Assembly: GCF_000723405.1 (NCBI RefSeq)
Contig: NZ_CCAE010000017.1
Coordinates: 1-64,000, forward strand
Length of the DNA: 64,000 nt
Direction of reading: 5' to 3'
Source of the DNA: Hydrogenophaga intermedia
Lineage (GTDB): Bacteria > Pseudomonadota > Gammaproteobacteria > Burkholderiales > Burkholderiaceae_C
Every line of letters starts with the position of its first letter. The first letter of the stretch is position 1. Under the pieces are notes generated by a model. The model was not told the origin of the DNA and searched no databases. It saw nothing but the letters and a program-made list of their open reading frames with translations. Both the position numbers and the translations under genes were made by a program. Below are positions 7,823-16,253 of the stretch, in pieces.

Positions 7823-8967
7823 TCCGCGACCCAGACACCCACACGCTGCTGATCGAGGGGGTGCGGCGTTTCGTGAGCGAACGCCTCGTCCCCGCCGAAC
7901 AACAGGTCGAGGATGAAGACGACATCGCCCCCGACATCCTGCAGGACATGCGAGAAATGGGACTGTTCGGCATGACCATTCCGCAAGCCTATGGCGGCAT
8001 GGGGCTGACCACCGAGGAAGAAGTCGGCATTGCCTTCGAACTCGGCAAGACCTCGCCCGCCTTCCGCTCACGCGTGGGAACGAACAATGGCATCGGCTCC
8101 CTGGGCATCGTGCTCGCGGGCAGCGAGCCGCAGCGCCAGCGACACCTTCCCGCAATGGCCAGTGGCGATCGCATCGCGGCCTTCGCTCTAACGGAGCCCG
8201 ATGCGGGCTCGGATGCCGCGAGCCTGAAGACCATGGCCCGGCCCGTCGACTCGGGCTTCGTGATCCAGGGCGTCAAGCGGTTCATCACCAACGCCCCGCA
8301 GGCGTCCGTCTTCACCGTGTTCGCCCGAACGCCCGCCTCGGATGCCAACGGCCACACGATTTCGGCCTTCCTGGTCGAGCGCGACGCTCCCGGGTTGTCG
8401 GTCGGGCCGCGCGACCACAAACTGGGACAACGCGGCGCGCACACCGCCGACGTGTTCTTCGACGACGTGCCGGTTTCGCGCGACGCCTTGCTGGGCCAGC
8501 CTGGGGAAGGCTTTCGCCTCGCCATGAAAACGCTGGACCGCGGTCGCATTCACATCGCCGCCGTTTGCGTCGGCATGGCACAGCGCCTGCAAGCCGAGGC
8601 CCTGTCCTATGCGCTGAGCCGCAAGCAGTTCGGCGCGCCCATTGCCAGCTTCCAGCTCATCCAGGCGCAACTGGCGGACTCGCAGACCGAGATCGAGGCG
8701 GCGCGCGCCCTGGTGCTTGACGCCGCGCGGCGCCGCGACGAAGGCGAAGACGTCAACATGCTCGCGTCCTGCACCAAACTGTTCAGCAGCGAGATGCTTG
8801 GTCGCGTCGCGGACCGCGCGCTGCAGATTCACGGTGGCGCCGGATATATGCGTGACTTCTGCGTCGAGCGCTTCTACCGCGACGCTCGGCTCTACCGGAT
8901 CTATGAGGGCACCTCTCAGATCCAGCAACTGGTGATCGCCAGGCAACTCATCAAGGGGCATGCATGA
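7819..8967 (+). CDS. Acyl-CoA dehydrogenase
   Basis: A 382-residue flavoprotein that would introduce an alpha-beta double bond into an acyl-CoA and pass electrons to ETF. The ACAD signatures are present: FALTEPDAGSDAASLKT around residue 125, a middle beta domain with ITNAPQASVFTVFART, RKQFGAPIASFQLIQAQLAD, and the C-terminal QIHGGAGYMRDFCVERFYRDARLYRIYEGTSQIQ with catalytic-base region. Starts in an ATGA overlap with the BadI-like gene and ends in an ATGA overlap with the ligase gene, so the three are translationally coupled. It may act on a cyclohexanecarboxyl-CoA-type substrate, by context only. Confidence 0.92.
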   Translation: MIRDPDTHTLLIEGVRRFVSERLVPAEQQVEDEDDIAPDILQDMREMGLFGMTIPQAYGGMGLTTEEEVGIAFELGKTSPAFRSRVGTNNGIGSLGIVLAGSEPQRQRHLPAMASGDRIAAFALTEPDAGSDAASLKTMARPVDSGFVIQGVKRFITNAPQASVFTVFARTPASDANGHTISAFLVERDAPGLSVGPRDHKLGQRGAHTADVFFDDVPVSRDALLGQPGEGFRLAMKTLDRGRIHIAAVCVGMAQRLQAEALSYALSRKQFGAPIASFQLIQAQLADSQTEIEAARALVLDAARRRDEGEDVNMLASCTKLFSSEMLGRVADRALQIHGGAGYMRDFCVERFYRDARLYRIYEGTSQIQQLVIARQLIKGHA

Positions 8968-10961
8968 AACGTTCAAACACGAAGGCGACGTCCACCGCCA
9001 GCGAGGCCATCGCCTGGCGTCCCGACTCCGCCACGCGCTCGAGCGCCCGAGTGCAACAACTGTGCGATCGCCTCGGGGTCGCCGACTACACACAGTTGCA
9101 CCGCTTGTCGCTGGATGAGGGCTTTCGCTTTCACATGGAGGCCATGCGCCATCTCGACTTTGAGTGGTATGAGCCGCCCAAGGCCCTGATGTCTGCCGAC
9201 GCAGATCCCCGCCTGCCCAGCTGGTTCCCTGGCGGGTGGCTGAACTGGGTACACAACGCGCTCAAGCATGGAGAACGCGTCGAAAGCGCGCAGCGCCCCG
9301 CCCTGATCTGCGTGTCCGAGGGGGGAGTTGAGCAGACCACAAGCTACGAGGCCCTGCGTCACGAGGTCAGGAGCAAGGCGGCTGGTCTGGCGGACGAGGG
9401 CATCGGTCGCGGCGACACCGTCGGCTTGATGCTGCCCATGGGCAAGGACGCGGTCGTCGCGTTCCTGGCACTGAGCGCCGTCGGCGCCATCGCGGTGCCC
9501 TTGTTCACAGGCTACGGAGTAGACGCTATCGTGGCCCGGCTGGATGCCTGCGGGGCCAAGGCCCTGATCTGCACCACGGCGATGGCCCGCCGTGGCCAGC
9601 GCATCGATCTGCGGGAACGGGTGAGCGACGCTGCGCGCCGCTTGCCGTCCTTGCGGTTGGTTTTGCTCGCCGCCTCGGACGAACCGCTCCAGCTGCAGCA
9701 CTTGAGCGAGCGACGTTGGGAGACGCTGGGCCAGGGCCTGTTGCCTCGCGCTCCGGAAACGATGCAACCCAACGATCCGTTCATGGTCGTGTACACATCG
9801 GGCACCACGGGGCGGCCAAAGGGCGCCGTGCACACGCACGGCGGCTTTCCGGTCAAGATCGTCGAAGACTGTGCCTACCATTTCGACCTGCACGCGGGCG
9901 AACGGTGGCTGTGGCCCAGCGACGTGGGCTGGATCGTGGCGCCCATCACCATCGTGGGTGCGTTGTGCCTGGGGGCCACGCTGGTGTGTTACGACGGCGC
10001 CCCCGACCACCCCGATTGGAGCCGCCTCAGCGAAACTGTGTCGCGCCACGGGGTGACGCACTTCGGCGCCTCGCCCACGCTGTTGCGCGGCATGGCGGAA
10101 CATGCGGGGCACAGCCTCAAGCCCTCGCGCGACACCTTGCGCATCCTGATCTCAGCCGGCGAGGTCCTGCCCGAGGAAACCTTCCAGTGGTACTTCAAGG
10201 ACTACGGCCAGGGTCGATGCCCCGTGATCAATTACACCGGGGGTACCGAAGTATCCGGCGCGATTCTGGGCAACGTGATCACGCGGCCCATCAAGGCCTC
10301 TGGTTTCAATGCGCCTTCACTCGCGGTAGACGTGGCGGCCTTCGACGCCGGTGGCCATGCCTGCATCGGCGCCGTGGGCGAACTGGTGGTCCGTCGTCCC
10401 TTCATCGGCATGACCCGAGGCTTCTGGCGCGAAGAGCGCCGCTACTTCGAGTCCTACTGGGAACGCTTTCCCGGTGTCTGGGCCCATGGCGATCTGCTGC
10501 TCACGGACACGGACGGACACCACTTCATCAAGGGCCGCTCGGACGACACATTGAAGATCGCGGGCAAGCGCGTCGGCCCGGCGGAAGTGGAAGCCCTGGC
10601 CCACGTGCGGGGCGTCAGGGAGGTGGCGGCAGTTGGCGTCGACGACCCGCACAAGGGCCAGCGCCTGGTGCTCGTGGCGATCGCCGATGAAGGTGTGTCG
10701 GCGGACCTCGACACCATCGGCCACAGCATGTCGCTCGCCGTGCAGACCGGCCTGGGAAAGCCCTTCTCGCCCGCACGGATCCACTGGGTGGCCGAACTGC
10801 CGAGAACCCGCAATGGAAAGGTTCTGCGGCGCCTCATCCGCAGCGCGCTTGAGGGCAAAGCGATTGGCGACACGTCGGCACTCGACAACCCCCACGCACT
10901 AAAGTCCTTGACCGCGCTCAGCCCACCTTCCCCAACGCCCGCAGCAGCTTCTGCGGCGTGA
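8964..10961 (+). CDS. Acyl-CoA synthetase, AMP-binding (acetyl-CoA synthetase-like)
   Basis: A 665-residue adenylate-forming ligase that would activate a carboxylic acid as its CoA thioester. The P-loop-like motif VYTSGTTGRPKGAVHTHGG lies near residue 275, NYTGGTEVSG near 425, the GDLLLTDTDGHHFIKGRSDDTLKIAGKRVGP hinge near 510-540, and the catalytic lysine region PRTRNGKVLRRL near 615. An N-terminal domain of about 90 residues before the core is typical of ACS-like members. The last 44 bases overlap the 3' end of the convergent molybdenum hydroxylase gene. Probably supplies the CoA ester for the two genes upstream. Confidence 0.9.
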   Translation: MKRSNTKATSTASEAIAWRPDSATRSSARVQQLCDRLGVADYTQLHRLSLDEGFRFHMEAMRHLDFEWYEPPKALMSADADPRLPSWFPGGWLNWVHNALKHGERVESAQRPALICVSEGGVEQTTSYEALRHEVRSKAAGLADEGIGRGDTVGLMLPMGKDAVVAFLALSAVGAIAVPLFTGYGVDAIVARLDACGAKALICTTAMARRGQRIDLRERVSDAARRLPSLRLVLLAASDEPLQLQHLSERRWETLGQGLLPRAPETMQPNDPFMVVYTSGTTGRPKGAVHTHGGFPVKIVEDCAYHFDLHAGERWLWPSDVGWIVAPITIVGALCLGATLVCYDGAPDHPDWSRLSETVSRHGVTHFGASPTLLRGMAEHAGHSLKPSRDTLRILISAGEVLPEETFQWYFKDYGQGRCPVINYTGGTEVSGAILGNVITRPIKASGFNAPSLAVDVAAFDAGGHACIGAVGELVVRRPFIGMTRGFWREERRYFESYWERFPGVWAHGDLLLTDTDGHHFIKGRSDDTLKIAGKRVGPAEVEALAHVRGVREVAAVGVDDPHKGQRLVLVAIADEGVSADLDTIGHSMSLAVQTGLGKPFSPARIHWVAELPRTRNGKVLRRLIRSALEGKAIGDTSALDNPHALKSLTALSPPSPTPAAASAA

Positions 10962-13335
10962 TCGGCTGCGAATGCACCACCGCGCCGAAGGGCGCGATGG
11001 CGTCGTTGATCGCGTTCATCACCGCCGCCGGCGCGCCGGCCGTGCCGGCCTCGCCCGCGCCCTTGGCGCCCAGTTTGGAGCTGCGCGTGGGCGTCATCAC
11101 GTGCGCCACTTCGATGTCGGGCATCTCCGCCGACATGGGCACCAGGTAGTCGGCCATGTTGGCGTTGAGCATGAGGCCGGCCTCGTCGTACAGGCATTCC
11201 TCGAACAGCGCGCCGCCAATGCCCTGCACGATGGCGCCGCGCATCTGCTCGTCCACCAGCATGGGGTTGAGCACGCGCCCGCAATCCTCCACCGCCCAAT
11301 GCTTGAGCAGCTTCACGAAGCCGGTGTCGGGGTCCACCTCCACGTAGGAGGCCTGCACGCCGTTGGTGAAGATGAAGGGGTAGTCGCGCTGCGCGTAGTG
11401 GCGCGTGACCATCAGCTCGGGCGTGAAGTCGGCCGGCAGCGTGTCGGAGCGGTAGTAGGCGATGCGGCCCAGCTCCTTGAGGGGCAGCCGTTCCTCGCCG
11501 CTGTCGGCGTCCACGACCCGGTTGCGGCGCAGCGCGAGCGTGGCCACATCGGCCTTCAGGATGGCCGCCGCGACCTTGAGGATGTTGTCGCGCAGCGCCT
11601 GGCCGGCCAGCAGCACCGCCTCGCCACCAATGCCCGCGCCGCGCGAGGCCCAGGTGCCGCCACCGTAGGGCGTCACGTCGGTGTCGCCGGTGATGACCTT
11701 GACCTTGTCGATGTCCACGCCCACCGCATCCGCCGCGATCTGGCGGTAGATGCCTTCGGTGCCCTGGCCCTGCTCGCCCACGCTCACCAGCACGGTGACG
11801 TCGCCCTCCGGGTCAAGCCGCACGGTGGCGCCGTCCTGCGAGGCAATGCGCGCGCCGCCCACGCCGTAGAACGCGGCGCTGGGGTTGGTGAGCTCGATGA
11901 CCACCGCGAAGCCGATGCCGCGGTGGATGCCCTGCTTGCGCAGCGCGACCTGCTCGGCGCGCAGCGCGTCGTAGTTCATCAGCTCGCGCAGTTGCTTCAG
12001 GCTGGCCTCGTGCGAGAGCACCTCCAGCTTGATGCCCGAGGCACCCGTGGCCGGGTAGGCGTCGTCGGGGATCACGTTCTTCGCGCGGATCTCCAGCGGG
12101 TCCATGCCGATCTTCTGTGCGGCCAGGTCCACCAGGGCCTCGGTCACGGCGCAGGCAATGGGGTGGCCGACGCCACGGTACTGGCAGGTCGGCGTCTTGT
12201 TCTGGAACACCACGTCCAGCTTGGCGCGGTAGTGCTGGTGCTTGTACGGCCCGCCCACCAGGTTGACGACCTGGTTGCCCTCGATCGCGCTGGTGCGCGG
12301 GAACATCGAATACGGGCCGATGCCGGTGAGATCATTCATGTCGAAACCGAGGATCTCGCCGTCCCGGTTGACCGCGATGCGTGCCTTGACGAGGTGGTGC
12401 CGCGCGTGGATGTCGCTGGTGAAGCTCTCCAGCCGGTCGGCCACGAACTTCACCGGTCGGCCCAGCAGGATGGACAGGGCCACGGTCGCGAAATCGTCCG
12501 GGTAGGCATGCACCTTGATGCCGAAGGAGCCGCCGACGTCCTTGCAGACCACGCGGATGGCGCTCGCCGGCAGGTCGAACTGACGGCCATACAGGTCCTG
12601 CATCATGTGCGGCGCCTGGCAGGAGTGGTAGACCGTGAGGCGCTGCTCGGCCGGGTTCCAGTGTGCGATCTGGCCGCGCGGCTCCAGCGTCACGCCGGTG
12701 TGCCGGCCGAATTCGAACGTGGCCTCGGCCACCGCGTCGGCCTCGGCGAACGCCTGGTCGACATCGCCCACGTTCAGGCTGCGGGTGAAGCACAGGTTGT
12801 CGCCCAGTTCGGCGTGAATCGGCGCCACGCCGTCGCCGAGCGCCGCCTCCATGTCCGTGGCCAGCTGCAGCTCTTCCCAGTCCACCACCACGTGTTGCAG
12901 CGCGTCCTCGGCCTGCGCGCGCGACTCGGCCACCACCGCCACCACGGGCTCGCCCTGCCAGCAGGCACGCTCCACCGCCAGCGCGTATTGCGGCGCGGAC
13001 TTCATGCCCGCCAGGTGGCCCAGCACTGCCACCCAGGGCTTGCAGACCTTGGCCAGGTCCTGGCCGTCGGCCACCATCAGCACGCCGGGCATGGCGCGCG
13101 CGGCGTCGGCATGCACGGCCTTGAGGCGCATGTGCGCCACCGGGCTGCGCCAGAACACCACGTGCGCCAGGCGCGGCAGCTCGATGTCGTCGATGAACTG
13201 GCCCAGGCCCTGCGTGAGGCGTTCGATGCCGCCACGCGGCACGGGCGCGCCGATGTAGCGCTGGTCCTCGGTGACGGGGGCGATTGGCGTGGGCTGCTCG
13301 ACGCCGGGTTCGAGGTTGGTGATGTCGCGCTTCAC
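10918..13335 (-). CDS. Molybdenum hydroxylase large subunit (CoxL / xanthine dehydrogenase family)
   Basis: An 805-residue Mo-pterin subunit. It begins at a GTG that overlaps the stop of the 2Fe-2S subunit gene (GTGA). Family landmarks are GLGQFIDDIELPRLAHVVFWRSPVAHM near the start, DVGGSFGIKV, PTCQYRGVGHPIA at the Moco pocket, VGEQGQGTEGIYRQIAAD, and the C-terminal LGAKGAGEAGTAGAPAAVMNAI carrying the catalytic glutamate. The Cys-containing active-site loop of true CO dehydrogenase is not seen, so an aldehyde or heterocycle hydroxylase is more likely. Last gene of the operon; its 3' end overlaps the ligase gene by 44 bases. Confidence 0.9.
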   Translation of the reverse strand: MKRDITNLEPGVEQPTPIAPVTEDQRYIGAPVPRGGIERLTQGLGQFIDDIELPRLAHVVFWRSPVAHMRLKAVHADAARAMPGVLMVADGQDLAKVCKPWVAVLGHLAGMKSAPQYALAVERACWQGEPVVAVVAESRAQAEDALQHVVVDWEELQLATDMEAALGDGVAPIHAELGDNLCFTRSLNVGDVDQAFAEADAVAEATFEFGRHTGVTLEPRGQIAHWNPAEQRLTVYHSCQAPHMMQDLYGRQFDLPASAIRVVCKDVGGSFGIKVHAYPDDFATVALSILLGRPVKFVADRLESFTSDIHARHHLVKARIAVNRDGEILGFDMNDLTGIGPYSMFPRTSAIEGNQVVNLVGGPYKHQHYRAKLDVVFQNKTPTCQYRGVGHPIACAVTEALVDLAAQKIGMDPLEIRAKNVIPDDAYPATGASGIKLEVLSHEASLKQLRELMNYDALRAEQVALRKQGIHRGIGFAVVIELTNPSAAFYGVGGARIASQDGATVRLDPEGDVTVLVSVGEQGQGTEGIYRQIAADAVGVDIDKVKVITGDTDVTPYGGGTWASRGAGIGGEAVLLAGQALRDNILKVAAAILKADVATLALRRNRVVDADSGEERLPLKELGRIAYYRSDTLPADFTPELMVTRHYAQRDYPFIFTNGVQASYVEVDPDTGFVKLLKHWAVEDCGRVLNPMLVDEQMRGAIVQGIGGALFEECLYDEAGLMLNANMADYLVPMSAEMPDIEVAHVMTPTRSSKLGAKGAGEAGTAGAPAAVMNAINDAIAPFGAVVHSQPITPQKLLRALGKVG

Positions 13336-13817
13336 AGGGCGGCCTCCTGGCGTTGACGCAGCACGTCGCAGATGGCGTCGACGATGGCGTGGTAGCCGGT
13401 GCAGCGGCAGTAGTTGCCCGAGATCCAGTCGCGCACCTCGGCGCGTGTGGCCTGGGGCCGCGTCTCGACCAGCTCCTTCGCCGCCATCAGCATGCCCGAG
13501 GTGCAGAAGCCACACTGCAGCGCGTTGCGTGCGACGAAGGCCTGCTGCAGGTCGCGGATCGCGCCGCTCTGGCTCAGGCCTTCGATGGTGTTGACCTCAC
13601 CGCCGTCGGCCTGCACGGCCAGCGTGAGGCAGCCGCGCACGATCTGGCCGTTGAGTTCCACGGTGCAGGCACCGCACACACCGTGCTCGCAGCCCAGGTG
13701 GCTGCCCTTGAGGCCGAGGTCCTCGCGCAGGAAGTCCACGAGGTGGGTGCGGGGTTCGATCTGGCAACGGTGCGTGTGGCCGTTGACGGTGAGCTGAATG
13801 GGGAGCTGGTCTGCCAT
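13332..13817 (-). CDS. Molybdenum hydroxylase 2Fe-2S subunit (CoxS-like)
   Basis: A 161-residue iron-sulfur subunit that carries electrons between the Mo and FAD subunits. The N-terminal plant-type cluster motif is GCEHGVCGACTVELNGQIVRGCL, and the second cluster is bound by CGFCTSGM and NYCRCTGYHAIVDAI. Size and order are standard for the family. The ATG at 13817 gives MADQLPIQLTVNG, the usual beginning. An upstream ATG at 13835, overlapping the FAD-subunit stop as TGATG, is an alternative that would add six residues. Confidence 0.93.
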   Translation of the reverse strand: MADQLPIQLTVNGHTHRCQIEPRTHLVDFLREDLGLKGSHLGCEHGVCGACTVELNGQIVRGCLTLAVQADGGEVNTIEGLSQSGAIRDLQQAFVARNALQCGFCTSGMLMAAKELVETRPQATRAEVRDWISGNYCRCTGYHAIVDAICDVLRQRQEAAL

Positions 13818-13834
13818 GGGTGTGATTTCTCGCA

Positions 13835-14689
13835 TCAACCGCGCGCCGAGGCCAGCAGGCGCTGCAGCAGCACGCCGGCCAGGTGGCGCTTGGTGTCGGG
13901 GGTGTTGGTCAGGTCGGGCAAGGGGTCGATCTCCTCGCGCAATGCGGCCACCGCGCGGGCCACCGTGGCCTCGTCGGGGGTCTGGCCGTCGAGCACGGCC
14001 TCGGCCTGGCGCGCACGCCAGGGCGTGGTGCCCACGCCCATGAAGGCCAGGCGCGGGGCGAGCAGCCCGCCGTCTTGGCGCTGCGCCGAGGCCGCGAGGC
14101 CGACGATGGCGTAGTCGCCATGGCGGCGCGCGAGCTGCGACATGCCTTGCCACTGGCCCGCCGTGGCGATGGGCAACTCGCTGGCGGTGATGATTTCTTC
14201 GGGCCGCAGCGCGGTCGCGTAGAGACCGGTGAAGAAATCGTCGGCCGCGATGCGGCGCTCACCGTCCGGCCCCTGCACGATCACCGTGCCGCCCAGCGCC
14301 AGCAAACAGGCGGGCCATTCGGCGGCGGGGTCGGCGTAGGCGATGGAGCCACCCCAGGTGCCGCTGTTGCGAATGGCGCGGTGCGCGATGTGCGGCGCGG
14401 CCTCGGCCAGCAGCGGCGCGTGGCGCGCCACCAGCGCACACTGCTCGATCTGCGTGTGCGTGGCCAGCGCGCCGATGCGCAGCACCTCGCCCCGCAACTC
14501 GATGCCGCGCAGCGATTGCAGGCCCGTGATGTCGATGACCAGCGCGGGCTCGGACAGGCGCATGTTCAGCGTGGCCATGAGCGTCTGCCCCCCGGCGAGC
14601 ACACGGGCATCGTCGCCGTGGCGCACCAGCAGGTCGATCACCTGAGCGATCGAGCCCGCCTTGATGTAGTCGAATGCAGCGGCTTTCAA
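13835..14689 (-). CDS. Molybdenum hydroxylase FAD subunit (CoxM-like)
   Basis: A 284-residue FAD-binding subunit. FAD contacts are recognisable in VLAGGQTLMATLNMRL (residues about 29-45) and in HRAIRNSGTWGGSIAYADPAAEWP, followed by the CO_deh_flav_C domain. Translation starts at TTG (14687-14689), supported by AGGAG six to seven bases upstream; no ATG fits. Located ten bases after the CoxG-like gene. The order FAD, 2Fe-2S, Mo is the classical arrangement for this enzyme family. Confidence 0.9.
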   Translation of the reverse strand: MKAAAFDYIKAGSIAQVIDLLVRHGDDARVLAGGQTLMATLNMRLSEPALVIDITGLQSLRGIELRGEVLRIGALATHTQIEQCALVARHAPLLAEAAPHIAHRAIRNSGTWGGSIAYADPAAEWPACLLALGGTVIVQGPDGERRIAADDFFTGLYATALRPEEIITASELPIATAGQWQGMSQLARRHGDYAIVGLAASAQRQDGGLLAPRLAFMGVGTTPWRARQAEAVLDGQTPDEATVARAVAALREEIDPLPDLTNTPDTKRHLAGVLLQRLLASARG

Positions 14690-14699
14690 GGCGCTCTCC

Positions 14700-15392
14700 T
14701 CAAGCGGACAACAGGGAAGCGATCCACACGCCGAAACCGGTGGACAGGGCGCCGAGCGCAAACCACAGCACGCGCACGCCTTCGCCAGCAACGGGCGAGG
14801 CATGGACGGGCATGGGACGCGCCGTTCGAATGGGACTGGCTGTTGGAGCGGTGGACGTGGCAGCGGGCGCGGCAGCGGGCGCGCTGGCCTTGTCACCCGA
14901 TGGGGCTTCGTCGGCTGCGGCACCACGCTCGCCCTCAGGAGCCAAGGCCTGGACCGGCGCGAGTTCGTTCTGGAACGCGGCGAAGAACTGATCGGCCATC
15001 TGCTTGGCTGCCGCGTCGATCATGCGGCCGCCCACCTGCCCCAGCTTGCCGCCCACCGAGGCCTGCGCCGTGTAGCGCAGGCGCGTGCCGCCGTCCTCGT
15101 CGTTCAGGGACACGCTCGACTGTCCCTTGGCCATGCCCGCCGCACCGCCCGAGCCCTCGAACTGCAGCGTGCAGCCCTCGCCGGCTCGCACGTCGTGCAG
15201 GCGCAGATGCCCCGTGAAGCGCGCGCGCACCGGGCCCACCTTCACCGCCACGCGCGCGGTGCGCTCGGTGTCGCTGGTGGCTTCCATGCTCTCGCAACCG
15301 GGGATGCAGCGCGCCAGGACCGCCGGGTCGTTGAGCGCGGCCCAGACCTGCTCGCGCGGCGCCGCAATGAGGATGTCTCCGTTGAGTTCCAT
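14700..15392 (-). CDS. CoxG-like SRPBCC-fold protein with C-terminal membrane anchor
   Basis: A 230-residue protein of the carbon monoxide dehydrogenase subunit G family. The START-like domain spans about residues 1-150 (ELNGDILIAAPREQVWAALNDPAVLARCIPGCE at the start; KLGQVGGRMIDAAAKQMADQFF at the end). A Pro/Ala-rich linker follows, then one hydrophobic helix (around residues 207-227). In the Cox system CoxG helps attach the enzyme to the membrane, and the same role is likely here. First gene of the minus-strand operon. GGAAAGAA precedes the ATG. Confidence 0.85.
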   Translation of the reverse strand: MELNGDILIAAPREQVWAALNDPAVLARCIPGCESMEATSDTERTARVAVKVGPVRARFTGHLRLHDVRAGEGCTLQFEGSGGAAGMAKGQSSVSLNDEDGGTRLRYTAQASVGGKLGQVGGRMIDAAAKQMADQFFAAFQNELAPVQALAPEGERGAAADEAPSGDKASAPAAAPAATSTAPTASPIRTARPMPVHASPVAGEGVRVLWFALGALSTGFGVWIASLLSA

Positions 15393-15430
15393 TCGTTCTT
15401 TCCGCCCCCGGGTTTTCACGGGTGCGCTTG

Positions 15431-15477
15431 TTTACCAACCGTTCAACAATGCTATGTCTCATTGACCGTTCGGTAAA
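15431..15477. promoter_or_regulatory. Candidate TetR operator between coxG-like and tetR genes
   Basis: The divergent spacer carries TTTACC at 15431-15436 mirrored by GGTAAA at 15472-15477, two direct copies of ACCGTTC (15438-15444 and 15465-15471), and the short palindrome ACCG-TT-CGGT (15465-15474). The symmetric arrangement between a regulator and the operon it probably controls suggests an operator. Its position also argues that the downstream TetR gene starts at GTG 15482 rather than inside these repeats. Confidence 0.5.
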
Positions 15478-15481
15478 TAGC

Positions 15482-16216
15482 GTGCGCATACAGAAAAACC
15501 CTGAGCGACAGCAGAAAGTCGAGGGCACCGCTGCGGAGGGCGTGCCCACGCGCCGCCGCCTGAGCGTGTCCGAACGCGAGCGCCAGATCGTCGATGGCGC
15601 CATCCAGTTCTTCGCCTCCAACGGCTTCGGCGGGCAACTGCGCGACCTGGCCAGCAGCATCGGCGTCACGCACGCGCTGCTCTACCACTACTTCCCCACC
15701 AAGCAGGCCCTCATCGACCGCGTGTACCTCGACGTGTTCGAGGGCCGCTGGCGCGAGAGCTGGGACGAACTGCTGGATGACCCGAAGGCCGACGTCGAAG
15801 ACAAGTTCACCGCCTTCTACGCGGACTACGTGAACAACGCGCTCTCGCGCGAGTTCGTGCGCATCCTCATGTTCTCGGGCCTGATGGACCACGCCATCTC
15901 CGACCGCTTCTTCGCCATGTTGCGCGAGCGCCTGTTCCCGCGCCTCGTGCGCGAGACGCGGCGTTTCCGCGGCTCCACCTCGCGCGCCAAACCCAGCGAA
16001 CGCGAGCTCGAACTGCTCATGGGCCTGCACGGCGGCATGTTCTACATCTCGATCCGCCGCTGGATCTATGGCCAGGACGTGCACAGCGAGGCCATGCACG
16101 AGACCTGCGACGAGGCCCTGGTGCGCGACCGCGTGCGCGGCTACCTGCAGAGCAGCCGCGACTTGCTCGGTGAAGCGCCCGGCACGACGCCAAGAAAGAA
16201 ATCCCCGGCTCGATGA
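15482..16216 (+). CDS. TetR-family transcriptional regulator
   Basis: A regulator of about 244 residues. After a basic, disordered leader (PTRRRLSVSERERQ), the TetR helix-turn-helix reads FGGQLRDLASSIGVTHALLYHYFPTKQALIDRVY. A long helical C-terminal domain follows. The start is uncertain: GTG 15482 is preferred, because the earlier GTG at 15422 would translate through the candidate operator. Divergent from the molybdenum hydroxylase operon and 37 bases upstream of the TRAP genes, so it may control both. Confidence 0.88.
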   Translation: MRIQKNPERQQKVEGTAAEGVPTRRRLSVSERERQIVDGAIQFFASNGFGGQLRDLASSIGVTHALLYHYFPTKQALIDRVYLDVFEGRWRESWDELLDDPKADVEDKFTAFYADYVNNALSREFVRILMFSGLMDHAISDRFFAMLRERLFPRLVRETRRFRGSTSRAKPSERELELLMGLHGGMFYISIRRWIYGQDVHSEAMHETCDEALVRDRVRGYLQSSRDLLGEAPGTTPRKKSPAR

Positions 16217-16253
16217 GCCGCCACCCCAAGAGCAACACAAGGAGACAAGACAG

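Noticed and set aside
10972..13356. A 794-codon plus-strand frame across the molybdenum hydroxylase large subunit gene
   Set aside because: Mirror of the conserved minus-strand gene; His/Arg/Val-rich and without motifs.
13353..14114. Plus-strand frames over the 2Fe-2S and FAD subunit genes
   Set aside because: The minus strand has complete cluster and FAD motifs; the plus frames are shadows.
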